A DNA stretch of 64,000 nt, taken from the NCBI GenBank assembly GCA_016711875.1, contig JADJSD010000003.1, forward strand, positions 930,001 through 994,000. The letters are read 5' to 3'. The position numbers and the translations under genes are program-made. The notes below the pieces were generated by a model, which saw nothing but the letters and a program-made list of their open reading frames with translations, had not been told where the DNA came from and ran no database searches. Within the stretch, counting starts at the first letter, position 1. Every line of letters begins with the position of its first letter. This stretch comes from Betaproteobacteria bacterium (GTDB lineage Bacteria > Pseudomonadota > Gammaproteobacteria > Burkholderiales > Usitatibacteraceae). Shown here in pieces: positions 47,123 through 55,375 of this stretch.

Positions 47123-48439
47123 ATGATCGCGACGCTCGGCCGGTACAGGATCGTGAGCGAGATCGGCCAGGGGGCCATGGGCACGGTCTACAAGGCCGTC
47201 GACCCGATCATCGACCGCACCGTCGCGATCAAGACGATCAACCTGAACCTCTCGAAGCAGGAACTCGAGGAATACCAGGCGCGCTTCTCGCAGGAGATCA
47301 AGGCGGCCGGTCGCCTGAACCATCCGAACATCGTCACCGTGTACGACGTGGGCAAGACCGACCAGGTCGCCTACATGGCGATGGAGTTCCTCGAGGGCGC
47401 CGAGCTCAAGGACATCATCAATTCCGGCAAGCTCCTGGGCGTGCACGAGGTGGTCGACATCGCCGCCCAGGTCGCCGACGGCCTGTGGTTCGCGCACCAG
47501 CAGGAAATCGTCCACCGCGACGTGAAGCCCTCCAACATCATGGTGCTCAAGGGCGGCATCGCGAAGATCACGGATTTCGGCATCGCCCGGCTGCCCAACT
47601 CGGCCGTGAAGACGATGACCGGTCTCATCCTCGGCAGCCCGCGCTACATGTCGCCCGAGCAGGTGATCGGCAAGTCGCTCGACTCGCGCACCGACATCTT
47701 CTCGCTCGGCGTGGTGCTTTACGAGGCGCTCACCGGCGAAGCCCCGTTCGACGGCGACAACGTGAACGCCATCATGTACGCGACCGTGAATTCCGCCCCG
47801 CCGCCGCCCTCCTCGCGCAATCGCCTGGTGCCCGCGATGCTCGATCTCATCGTCGCCAAGGCGATGGCGAAGGTGGTGGACGACCGCTACCAGAGCATCA
47901 AGGAATTCGGCGACGACCTTCGCGAGGTCCGTCGCCAGCTCGATGCCGCGCGACCTTCCGTCGCGCTCAAGGCGACCACGGCGCCGCCGCCTCCGCCCCC
48001 CGGTCCTCGCGACCTGCTCGCGAGCCTGGACTCCGAGACGTCGCCTCTCAAGGCGGACGGCAAGCTCGACCGCGCCCCGATGAGCGAGGAGGAGAACGCC
48101 AAGGCGCTCGCCCTCGCGAAGAGCTTCGATTCCTTCGACGCGACGCTCCGGCTCGCCTCGATGACGAACCAGGTCGACGAGTTCGAGGAATACATCACGG
48201 CCACGCAGAAGATGCGCGCCTATCGCGGGCGGATCGAGCCGGGCAGCCCGCTGGCGACGCTCCCGAACCCCGTCATCGAGACGCCGGCGAAGGTGACCGC
48301 GTCCAGGATCGAATCGCGCGAGGGGGCCGACAAGCCGATCGCAACGGCGGGCGCCGGATCGAACTTCATCGCCCTGCTCGCCATCGGCGTGCTCGCCGTC
48401 GTGGCGATCGCCCTGCTCGCCGCGCTCCTCGCGAAGTAG
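47123..48439 (+). CDS. Hanks-type serine/threonine protein kinase with C-terminal membrane anchor
   Basis: A 438-residue kinase. The N-terminal ~270 residues have all core motifs: glycine loop GQGAMGTVYKA, Lys37 (VAIKTI), HRDVKPSNIM, DFGIAR and GSPRYMSPEQ. A Pro-rich and acidic linker of about 130 residues follows, ending in a single helix (FIALLAIGVLAVVAIALLAALL) at the very C-terminus. The kinase is thus tail-anchored with no periplasmic sensor of its own. Together with the cyclase and the repeat lipoprotein it probably forms a sensing relay across the envelope. It converges on radA 6 nt downstream. Confidence 0.9.
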   Translation: MIATLGRYRIVSEIGQGAMGTVYKAVDPIIDRTVAIKTINLNLSKQELEEYQARFSQEIKAAGRLNHPNIVTVYDVGKTDQVAYMAMEFLEGAELKDIINSGKLLGVHEVVDIAAQVADGLWFAHQQEIVHRDVKPSNIMVLKGGIAKITDFGIARLPNSAVKTMTGLILGSPRYMSPEQVIGKSLDSRTDIFSLGVVLYEALTGEAPFDGDNVNAIMYATVNSAPPPPSSRNRLVPAMLDLIVAKAMAKVVDDRYQSIKEFGDDLREVRRQLDAARPSVALKATTAPPPPPPGPRDLLASLDSETSPLKADGKLDRAPMSEEENAKALALAKSFDSFDATLRLASMTNQVDEFEEYITATQKMRAYRGRIEPGSPLATLPNPVIETPAKVTASRIESREGADKPIATAGAGSNFIALLAIGVLAVVAIALLAALLAK

Positions 48440-48445
48440 CGGGCC

Positions 48446-49811
48446 CTAGCGCCCCGCGCAGTAGTCCACCGCCTGCGCCAGGCGCTCCACCGGCACCACT
48501 TCCATGCCCTCGATGGGCAGGCGCGGCCGGTTGGCGGCCGGCACGATCGCGTGGGTGAAGCCGAGCTTGGCCGCCTCCCGCAGGCGTTCCTGGCCGCGCT
48601 GCACGGGCCGCACCTCGCCCGCGAGGCCCACTTCCCCGAACACCACGTGCTTGCCCGGCAGCGCCTTGTTGCGAAGGCTCGAGACGATCGCGAGCGTGAC
48701 GGCGAGGTCCGCGCCCGGCTCGGCCACACGCACGCCACCCACGGCGTTCACGAAGACGTCCTGGTCGAAAAGGGCGATGCCCGCGTGGCGGTGCAGCACG
48801 GCGAGCAGCATCGCAAGCCGGTTCTGCTCGAGGCCGACGCCCAGGCGCCGCGGTTGCGAGCCGTGCGCGTCGTCCACGAGCGCCTGCAACTCGACGAGCA
48901 GCGGCCGGGTGCCCTCCTGGGTGACCATGACGCAGGACCCCGGCACGTCCTCCTTGTGCTGGGAGAGGAAGAGCGCCGACGGGTTGGTCACCTCGCGAAG
49001 GCCCTTCTCCGTCATCGCGAAGACGCCCATCTCGTTCACGGCGCCGAAGCGGTTCTTGAAGGCCCGGATGAGGCGAAAGCTCGTGTGCGTGTCGCCCTCG
49101 AAGTAGAGCACCGTGTCCACCATGTGCTCGAGGACGCGCGGCCCCGCCAGCGCGCCGTCCTTCGTGACGTGCCCGACGAAGACGATGCACGTTCCCGAGC
49201 GCTTCGCCAGGCGGACAAGCTGGGCGGCGCACTCGCGCACCTGCGCCACGGATCCCGGCGCCGAGGTGAGGGCCGCCGAGTAGAGCGTCTGGATGGAGTC
49301 GATGACGGCCACGCGCGGCTTCAACTCGGCGATGGCGGACTGGATGCGCTCGAGCTCGATCTCCGCGAGCATGCGGATCTTCGCCGCGTTCACGTCGAGC
49401 CGGCGGGCGCGAAGCGCCACCTGCTGCGCCGATTCCTCGCCGCTCACGTAGAGCACGATGCCCTGTTCCGCGATGCGCGCCGCCGCCTGCAGGAGCAGCG
49501 TCGACTTGCCGATGCCCGGGTCCCCCCCGATGAGGACGACCCCGCCCTCGACGAGGCCCCCCGCCCAGCACGCGGTCGAATTCGCCGATGAGCGTGGGCA
49601 GGCGGGGGAATTCGGCGGCCTCCACGTCCGAGAGCGTCACGATCTCGCTTCGCCCTCCCAGCGAGGCGAAGCGGTTGGCGCCGGGCTTCGCCGATTCCAC
49701 CGTCGATTCGACGAGGGTGTTCCAGGCTTCGCAATGCGGGCACTGGCCCTGCCACTTGGGCGACTGGCCGCCGCATTCGGTGCAGGTGAAGACGGACTTG
49801 GGCTTCGCCAT
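48446..49811 (-). CDS. radA: DNA repair protein RadA, with a 1-base frame break before Walker A
   Basis: RecA-like ATPase/helicase that processes recombination intermediates. The start frame (ATG 49811) encodes the zinc finger FTCTECGGQSPKWQGQCPHC and reads to GEFDRVLGGG. The rest, in another frame, has DPGIGKST, LYVSGEESAQQVALRA, the KNRFG motif and the Lon-like C-terminal domain. The break is a run of six C at 49557-49562 (G6 on the coding strand); five would restore LGGGLVEGG and a protein of about 454 residues. The start overlaps the alr stop (TGATG). Confidence 0.92.
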
Positions 49812-50881
49812 CAGGGAACCTCGCGCACCGGTACGCGCGGCGCCAGCGCGCAGAGCAGCTCGTAGCCGACGGTTCCGGCCGCCGAAGCCACCTCGTCGAC
49901 CGGGAGGCCCTCGCCCCACAGCACCACGTCCGAACCCACGCGGGCGCCCGGAACGGCGGCGAGATCGACGGTGATCATGTCCATGGACACGCGGCCGGCC
50001 GTCTTCACGCGGACGCCATCGACCAGGACGGGCGTGCCGCTCGGGGCATGGCGCGGGTAGCCGTCCGCATAGCCGCAGGCGACGATCCCCAGGCGCATGG
50101 CTTTCGTGGTCCGATAGGTGGCGCCGTAGCCCACCGTCTCGCCCGGCGCGAGATCCTGGACGGCAATGAGTTGGGAGCGCAGGGTCATCGCCGGCAGCAG
50201 GCCGATGCCTTCTGCGCTCCTGTGGGCGAACGGCGTCGCCCCGTAGAGCGCGATGCCCACGCGCACGGTGTCGGCATGGGCCTCGGGGTGCGCGAAGATC
50301 GCAGCCGAATTGGAAAGACTTCGGGGCAAGGCCATGCCGTTGGTCGCCTCGCCGAAACGCCGCATCGCCTCCGCGATTCCCTCCGGGCCGTCGGCTGTCG
50401 CGAAATGCGTCATGAGCGTCACCGATTTCGCCACGCCCGTCGCGGTGAGGCGCTCCAGCGCCCGGCGCGCGGCCGCGGGCGGGAACCCGAGCCGGTTCAT
50501 GCCGGTGTTGATCTTGAGGTAGCAGTCGACCGAGGCGGCGGGACGGTGGGCCTCGAGGAGCCGAAGCTGCTCCTCGCCCGCGACCACCGTCGCGAGTCCC
50601 TGCCCGGCGATCTCGACGAGCTCGGCGGCCCCGAAGTACCCCTCCAGCAGGAGGATCTCGCCGGCGAAGCCCGATTGGCGCAGGCGCACGGCGCCGTCGA
50701 GCTCCAGCGTCGCGAAGCCATCGGCTCCGGGCAGGGCCTTTGCGGCGCTCGCGAGGCCGTGCCCGTAGGCATCGGCCTTCACGACCGCGAGTACCCGGGA
50801 GCGCGGTGCGGCGCTCCGGGCAAGGGCGTAATTGTGCGCGAGCGCCGAAAGGCGGATGTCGGCGCGGATCGGTCGGGCCAT
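49811..50881 (-). CDS. alr: Alanine racemase
   Basis: PLP enzyme that makes D-alanine for peptidoglycan. Lys35 in VVKADAYGHG binds PLP; the second-base tyrosine is in VGYGATYRTT, followed by CGYADGYPRHAPSGTPVLV and GRVSMDMITVD. Length of 356 residues is normal. It lies 10 nt after dnaB and overlaps radA, an operon order (dnaB-alr-radA) common in betaproteobacteria. Confidence 0.95.
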   Translation of the reverse strand: MARPIRADIRLSALAHNYALARSAAPRSRVLAVVKADAYGHGLASAAKALPGADGFATLELDGAVRLRQSGFAGEILLLEGYFGAAELVEIAGQGLATVVAGEEQLRLLEAHRPAASVDCYLKINTGMNRLGFPPAAARRALERLTATGVAKSVTLMTHFATADGPEGIAEAMRRFGEATNGMALPRSLSNSAAIFAHPEAHADTVRVGIALYGATPFAHRSAEGIGLLPAMTLRSQLIAVQDLAPGETVGYGATYRTTKAMRLGIVACGYADGYPRHAPSGTPVLVDGVRVKTAGRVSMDMITVDLAAVPGARVGSDVVLWGEGLPVDEVASAAGTVGYELLCALAPRVPVREVP

Positions 50882-50891
50882 GGCCGCGCGG

Positions 50892-52298
50892 CTAGTAGCC
50901 CGAGGGGCCGGCGTAGTTCTCGAAGCGCGTGTGTCGGCCCAGGAAGGTCAGCTTCACGGTGCCGATGGGGCCGTTTCGCTGCTTGCCGACGATGATCTCC
51001 GCGATGCCCTTGTCGGGAGAATCCTCGTTGTAGACCTCGTCGCGGTAGATGAAGAGTATCAAGTCCGCGTCCTGCTCGATGGCGCCGGATTCGCGCAGGT
51101 CCGACATCACCGGGCGCTTGTTGGGCCGCTGCTCGAGCGAGCGGTTCAGCTGCGAGAGGGCGACGACGGGCACCGACAGTTCCTTCGCCATCGCCTTCAG
51201 GCCGCGGGAGATCTCGCTGATCTCGGTGGCGCGGTTCTCCGTGCCGGAGCCCGAGGCGCTCATGAGCTGCAGGTAGTCGATGACGACCAGGCCGAGCCCG
51301 CCGTATTCGCGCCACAGTCGCCGAGCCCGCGAGCGCAGTTCCAGCGGATTGAGCGCCGCCGTCTCGTCCACCAGGATCGGCGCCTCGTTCAGCTTGCCCA
51401 AAGCCGTGCCCATGCGTTCCCAGTCGCCCGTGTCGAGGCGTCCCGTGCGCAGCTTCTGCGCGTCCACCTTGGCCACCGAGCCGAGCATGCGCAGCCCGAG
51501 CTGCGTTCCGCCCATTTCCATGGAGAAGACGAGCACCGGGAGCTTGAGCTCCAGTCCCACGTGCTCGGCGATATTGAGTGCGAACGAGGTCTTCCCCATC
51601 GAGGGCCTTCCGGCCACGATCACGAGTTCGCCCGCCTGCAGGCCCGAGGTCATCTCGTCCAGGTCCACGAACCCGCTCGCGATGCCGGTCACCGCGGTGG
51701 GATTCTTGTGCAGCTCGTCGATCCGGTTCATCACCTCCGCGAGGAGGGTCGTCATCTTCTGGAAGCCCTGCGCCGAGCGCCCGCCCGATTCGCCGATCTC
51801 CAGGATCTTGGTCTCGGCCTCGTCCAGCAGCTGCTTCGCTTCGCGCCCCTGCGGGGTATAGGCGCTATCCGCGATGGACGTGCCCACCTCGGCGAGCTTT
51901 CGCATGATGGCGCGCTCGCGGACGATCTCCGCGTAGCGGCGGATGTTGGCGGCCGAGGGTGTCGCCGTCGCGAGGCCCTGCAGGTACGCGAGGCCCCCGA
52001 CGCTTTCCAGCTCGCCGCCCAGCTTGAGCGATTCCGCGACCGTGAGGATGTCCGCGGGCTTGTTGTCCTCGATGAGCCGCGTGATCGTTCGCCAGAGGAC
52101 GCGGTGGTCGGCCCGGTAGAAATCACCCTCGGAGATCATGTCGCCCACGCGGTCCCACGAGGCGTTCGAGAGGAGCAGCCCCCCCAGGACCGACTGCTCC
52201 GCCTCGATGGAATGCGGCGGCAGGCGAAGGGACTCGACCTGCCCGTCGGCGGGGCGGGAGGCGGCGGGGAAGCGGTCGGAGAACGGAGCGGAGGCCAT
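50892..52298 (-). CDS. dnaB: Replicative DNA helicase DnaB
   Basis: Hexameric helicase that opens DNA at the replication fork. The 468-residue protein has the N-terminal domain (PPHSIEAEQSVLGGLLLSN, ADHRVLWRTI), linker, and RecA-like domain with Walker A AGRPSMGKTSFA, Walker B LVVIDYLQLM and SQLNRSLEQRPNKRP. The ATG at 52298 gives a normal N-terminal length; upstream in-frame codons run into the intergenic region that holds the rplI terminator. No intein is present. Confidence 0.95.
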   Translation of the reverse strand: MASAPFSDRFPAASRPADGQVESLRLPPHSIEAEQSVLGGLLLSNASWDRVGDMISEGDFYRADHRVLWRTITRLIEDNKPADILTVAESLKLGGELESVGGLAYLQGLATATPSAANIRRYAEIVRERAIMRKLAEVGTSIADSAYTPQGREAKQLLDEAETKILEIGESGGRSAQGFQKMTTLLAEVMNRIDELHKNPTAVTGIASGFVDLDEMTSGLQAGELVIVAGRPSMGKTSFALNIAEHVGLELKLPVLVFSMEMGGTQLGLRMLGSVAKVDAQKLRTGRLDTGDWERMGTALGKLNEAPILVDETAALNPLELRSRARRLWREYGGLGLVVIDYLQLMSASGSGTENRATEISEISRGLKAMAKELSVPVVALSQLNRSLEQRPNKRPVMSDLRESGAIEQDADLILFIYRDEVYNEDSPDKGIAEIIVGKQRNGPIGTVKLTFLGRHTRFENYAGPSGY

Positions 52299-52404
52299 GG
52301 GCGATTCTGTCACCTTCGGCCCATCGGGCACAAAGGACAAGACGGCTCGAAGGTTGTGGATAAGCTGTGCACGGACGGGAATAACCTGTGGGCAGCCGGG
52401 GGAC

Positions 52405-52437
52405 AAAAGCGAACGGGCCGCCCGAAGGCGGCCCGTT
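52405..52437 (-). terminator. Intrinsic terminator of the rpsF-rpsR-rplI operon
   Basis: A perfect 11-bp stem (52412-52422 with 52427-52437) and a 4-nt loop lie 38 nt beyond the rplI stop. On the minus strand it is followed by CGCTTTT. It separates the ribosomal genes from dnaB. Confidence 0.85.
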
Positions 52438-52475
52438 GCCGGTACGAAGGGCCCCGAAGGGCCCGGCAGCGGCGG

Positions 52476-52925
52476 CTAGACCTCGCCCGCCACGTGCAGG
52501 ACGATGTTCGCAAGCACGTCGGTGTGCAGCTGCAGCACCAAGGGGTACTCGCCGATGTGCTTCACCGGCCCCATGGGCATGCGGATCTCGGCCTTGGCGA
52601 CCGGGATGCCCTGGGCGCCCAGCGCCTCGGACACGTCCGCGTTGTTCACCGAGCCGAAGAGGCGCCCGTCCACGCCCGCCTTGCGGGCGATGGTGATCGC
52701 GAGGCCCTCGAGCTTCGCGGCACGGTCCTGCGCGGCGGTGTGGATGTCCGCGGCCTTCTTCTCCAGCTCCGCGCGGCGGCCCTCGAATTCCTTGAGGTTC
52801 GCCGCCGTGGCGCGCTTCGCCTTGCCGTGCGGGATGAGGAAGTTGCGCGCGTAACCGTCCTTCACCTTCACCACGTCGCCGAGGGCGCCGAGGTTCACGA
52901 CCTTTTCCATCAGGATGATCTGCAT
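52476..52925 (-). CDS. rplI: 50S ribosomal protein L9
   Basis: A 149-residue large-subunit protein that binds 23S rRNA near the L1 stalk. The N-terminal MQIILMEKVVNLGALGDVV and GYARNFLIPHGKA are diagnostic, followed by the long connecting helix and C-terminal domain (DGRLFGSVNNADVSEAL). The ATG at 52925 is chosen over the one at 52931 because it is correctly spaced from the AAGGGGAA ribosome-binding site. Confidence 0.96.
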   Translation of the reverse strand: MQIILMEKVVNLGALGDVVKVKDGYARNFLIPHGKAKRATAANLKEFEGRRAELEKKAADIHTAAQDRAAKLEGLAITIARKAGVDGRLFGSVNNADVSEALGAQGIPVAKAEIRMPMGPVKHIGEYPLVLQLHTDVLANIVLHVAGEV

Positions 52926-52937
52926 CGTCATTTCCCC

Positions 52938-53225
52938 TTAGTGAAGGTCGGTGTAGTGCAGGAGCGCGAGGAACCGGGCGCGCTTGATCGCGACGCCGAG
53001 CTGGCGCTGGTAGCGGGCCTTCGTCCCGGTGATGCGCGCCGGGATGATCTTGCCGTTCTCGTTGATGAAGTCCTTCAGGATCGCGATGTCCTTGTAGTCG
53101 ACTTCCTTGATCTTCTCGGCGGTGAAGCGGCAGAACTTGCGGCGGCGGAACAGGCCGCCTCCGCGGTTGGGTTTCTTGCCGTCCTTCGCGTTGCGGCCAC
53201 GGCCGCGGGGTGCGGGTCTTGCCAT
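52938..53225 (-). CDS. rpsR: 30S ribosomal protein S18
   Basis: A 95-residue small-subunit protein. The core FRRRKFCRFTAEKIKEVDYKD and TGTKARYQRQLGVAIKRARF is highly conserved. The N-terminus has an additional basic, glycine-rich stretch (APRGRGRNAKDGKKPNRGGG) of about 20 residues. It lies between rpsF (89-nt gap) and rplI (12-nt gap). Confidence 0.96.
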   Translation of the reverse strand: MARPAPRGRGRNAKDGKKPNRGGGLFRRRKFCRFTAEKIKEVDYKDIAILKDFINENGKIIPARITGTKARYQRQLGVAIKRARFLALLHYTDLH

Positions 53226-53276
53226 GATGGAATTACCTCAATCTGTATTCGGGATTCGATGTCGAGGGGCGGCGGT

Positions 53277-53303
53277 CCGGTTCGCCCGGTTCGCCCGGTT
53301 CGC
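53277..53303. repeat. Three tandem copies of a 9-mer in the rpsF-rpsR gap
   Basis: CCGGTTCGC occurs three times head-to-tail just after the rpsF stop, where many betaproteobacteria carry priB. The remaining gap of 89 nt is too short for a gene. No function is evident. Confidence 0.8.
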
Positions 53304-53314
53304 CTCCGGGAGCC

Positions 53315-53719
53315 TCAGGCCGGAGCCGGCTCCGCCTTGGGCGCGTCGGCCTTGGGCTCGTCCTTCTTCTCGTCGCCGGCGGCGGTCACGTTGCGGCTCT
53401 TCTCTTCCTTCATCATCGGAGAGGGGCCCGTGACGGCCTCGCGCATCTTCACCGTGAGGTGGCGCAGGACGGCATCGTTGAACTTGAAGGCGTGCTCGAG
53501 CTCGGCCAAGGTCTCGTTGCCGACCTCGATGTTCATGAGCACGTAGTGCGCCTTGAAGATCTTCTGGATCGGGTAGGCCAGCTGGCGGCGGCCCCAGTCC
53601 TCGATGCGGTGCACGATGCCGTTGCCGGCCGCGATGGTCGCGCGATAGCGCTCGATCATGGCGGGCACCTGCTCGCTCTGATCGGGGTGCACGATGAATA
53701 CGATTTCGTAGTGGCGCAT
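53315..53719 (-). CDS. rpsF: 30S ribosomal protein S6
   Basis: A 134-residue small-subunit protein that binds 16S rRNA together with S18. The family core is clear: MRHYEIVFIVHPDQSEQVP, EDWGRRQLAYPIQK, HYVLMNIE and NDAVLRHLTVKM. The C-terminal tail is charged and Ala/Pro-rich (DEPKADAPKAEPAPA), longer than in E. coli before modification. It is the first gene of the rpsF-rpsR-rplI operon, about 104 nt downstream of a good promoter. Confidence 0.96.
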   Translation of the reverse strand: MRHYEIVFIVHPDQSEQVPAMIERYRATIAAGNGIVHRIEDWGRRQLAYPIQKIFKAHYVLMNIEVGNETLAELEHAFKFNDAVLRHLTVKMREAVTGPSPMMKEEKSRNVTAAGDEKKDEPKADAPKAEPAPA

Positions 53720-53822
53720 GAAGTCTCCTTATGGGTGTGCCCCCGGCATGCGCATGCGGTGGGGCAAGGATGGTCGAAAGCCTCCCGGTCGAAGGTCCTG
53801 CGTTTCATCCGGGAAGCCCGCG

Positions 53823-53851
53823 ATTATAGGGGAAAAACCGAGGAAAAACAA
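53823..53851 (-). promoter_or_regulatory. Putative sigma-70 promoter of rpsF-rpsR-rplI
   Basis: On the minus strand TTGTTT (complement of 53846-53851) is followed after 17 nt by a perfect TATAAT (complement of 53823-53828). It lies 104 nt before the rpsF start in a 149-nt gap that contains no gene. The long leader could carry S6/S18 autoregulation, but I did not resolve a structure. Confidence 0.55.
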
Positions 53852-53868
53852 ACCCCTTGGCGAGCGGC

Positions 53869-54060
53869 CTACTCCCGGTCCCGAGGGCGCTCGTAGAGGT
53901 GCTGGTAGGGAAGCCGGGGCGGGGGCTCGGGCGGGTCCTCCGGGAGCGATCGCCACCACAGGGCGAGCCCGATGCCCGGCAGGCACCACAGGGCGATCTC
54001 GACGGCCGACAGGAAGGGCACGACGAACACGCACGAAAGCAGCCACAGCCGCAGGGCCAT
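53869..54060 (-). CDS. Small two-helix membrane protein of unknown function
   Basis: A 63-residue protein with a first hydrophobic segment (LWLLSCVFVVPFLSAVEIAL) and a second (WCLPGIGLALWW), then a proline-rich charged tail (EDPPEPPPRLPYQHLYERP). The ATG at 54060 lies 26 nt after the epimerase stop on the same strand, suggesting co-transcription. I do not recognise a family. The strict hydrophobic pattern supports a real gene, but its size keeps the call modest. Confidence 0.5.
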   Translation of the reverse strand: MALRLWLLSCVFVVPFLSAVEIALWCLPGIGLALWWRSLPEDPPEPPPRLPYQHLYERPRDRE

Positions 54061-54086
54061 CGACACCTGGCCCTTCTTCGGCTGCC

Positions 54087-55097
54087 TCAAGGGGAAACCT
54101 GGTAATAGTCGCAGTACCAGTCGACGAACCGGCGGATGCCCTCCTCCACCGGGGTCGCGGGCTTGAAGCCCACGGCGGCGCTGAGGGCGGCCGTATCGGC
54201 CTCGGTCGCCTCCACGTCGCCCGCCTGCATGGGCATCAGGTTGAGCCGGGCCTCCCGCCCGAGCGCCTTCTCGATGGCGCGGATGTACCGGAGCAGTTCC
54301 ACGCGCTGGTTGTTGCCGATGTTGAACACGCGCCAGGGCGCCCAGCTGGTGGCCTCGGAAGGCGCCTCCAGGTCGAAGGCAGGGTCGGCCGACGCCGGGT
54401 GGTCGATGACCCTCACCACCCCCTCGACGATGTCGTCGACGTAAGTGAAGTCGCGCACCATCCGCCCCTCGTTGAAGACGTTGATGGGTTCGCCCGCCAG
54501 GATGCCCTTCGTGAAGAGGAAGAGGGCCATGTCCGGCCGGCCCCACGGGCCGTAGACCGTGAAGAAGCGAAGGCCGGTGCACTTCACGCCGAACAGGTGC
54601 GAGTAGGAGTGCGCCATGAGCTCGTTGGCGCGCTTGCTCGCCGCGTAGAGGGACACGGGATGGCCCACCGAGTCGGTCTCGCGGAACGGCAGGCGCGTAT
54701 TGCCCCCGTAGACGGAGCTCGAGGAGGCATACACGAGGTGGGCGCCGTGGTGGCGCACCCCCTCCAGCACGTTGAGAAAGCCGGTGATGTTCGCGTCGAC
54801 GTACGCGTGCGGGTTCACGAGCGAGTAGCGGACTCCGGCCTGGGCGGCCAGGTTCACGACGCAGTCGAACTTCCCCTTCTCGAAGAGCGCCGGCATGGCG
54901 ACCCGGTCGGCGATGTCGCCGTGCACGAACGTGAAGCCCTCCCGGGCCTGCAGGCGGGCGAGGCGCGACTGCTTGAGCGTGACGTCGTAATAGTCGTTGA
55001 GGTTGTCGATGCCGGTGACGCGCTCGCCCCGGGCGAGCAACTGGTGACAGAGGTGGGATCCGATGAATCCGGCGGCGCCGGTGACGAGAATTTTCAT
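54087..55097 (-). CDS. NAD-dependent nucleotide-sugar epimerase, probable UDP-glucuronate 4-epimerase
   Basis: A 336-residue extended-SDR enzyme. The NAD motif is LVTGAAGFIGSHLCHQLL, the catalytic motif is YAASKRANE with the serine in VYASSSSVYGG, and the segments RFFTVYGPWGRPDMALFLF and GRMVRDFTYVDDIVEGV are characteristic of UDP-glucuronate 4-epimerases. It would supply UDP-galacturonate for surface polysaccharide. It stands next to the accessory region with large secreted proteins. Exact substrate is by similarity. Confidence 0.88.
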   Translation of the reverse strand: MKILVTGAAGFIGSHLCHQLLARGERVTGIDNLNDYYDVTLKQSRLARLQAREGFTFVHGDIADRVAMPALFEKGKFDCVVNLAAQAGVRYSLVNPHAYVDANITGFLNVLEGVRHHGAHLVYASSSSVYGGNTRLPFRETDSVGHPVSLYAASKRANELMAHSYSHLFGVKCTGLRFFTVYGPWGRPDMALFLFTKGILAGEPINVFNEGRMVRDFTYVDDIVEGVVRVIDHPASADPAFDLEAPSEATSWAPWRVFNIGNNQRVELLRYIRAIEKALGREARLNLMPMQAGDVEATEADTAALSAAVGFKPATPVEEGIRRFVDWYCDYYQVSP

Positions 55098-55375
55098 GAT
55101 TCGCCGGATTCTACCTGCTCGACGCCGCCGGCATCGCGTCCTGCGGCCGCGGCGGACCCGTCACCGACCGTCGCACGCCGCATTGCCAGATGGCGCCCGC
55201 CATGTTACTGATAGCCGCGAGGCGCGCGCGACACGCTCGCCGCCCTCGCCGGCCCGCGAAAAAAGTGGAATCGTGAGGCGTCGGCGACATCGTCCCGGAC
55301 TTGCCGGTCGGGATCGCGCTCACCGCGGATTCCGCGTAGCCCAGGCACCACGCCATCAAGCACGGAGTTCTCACC

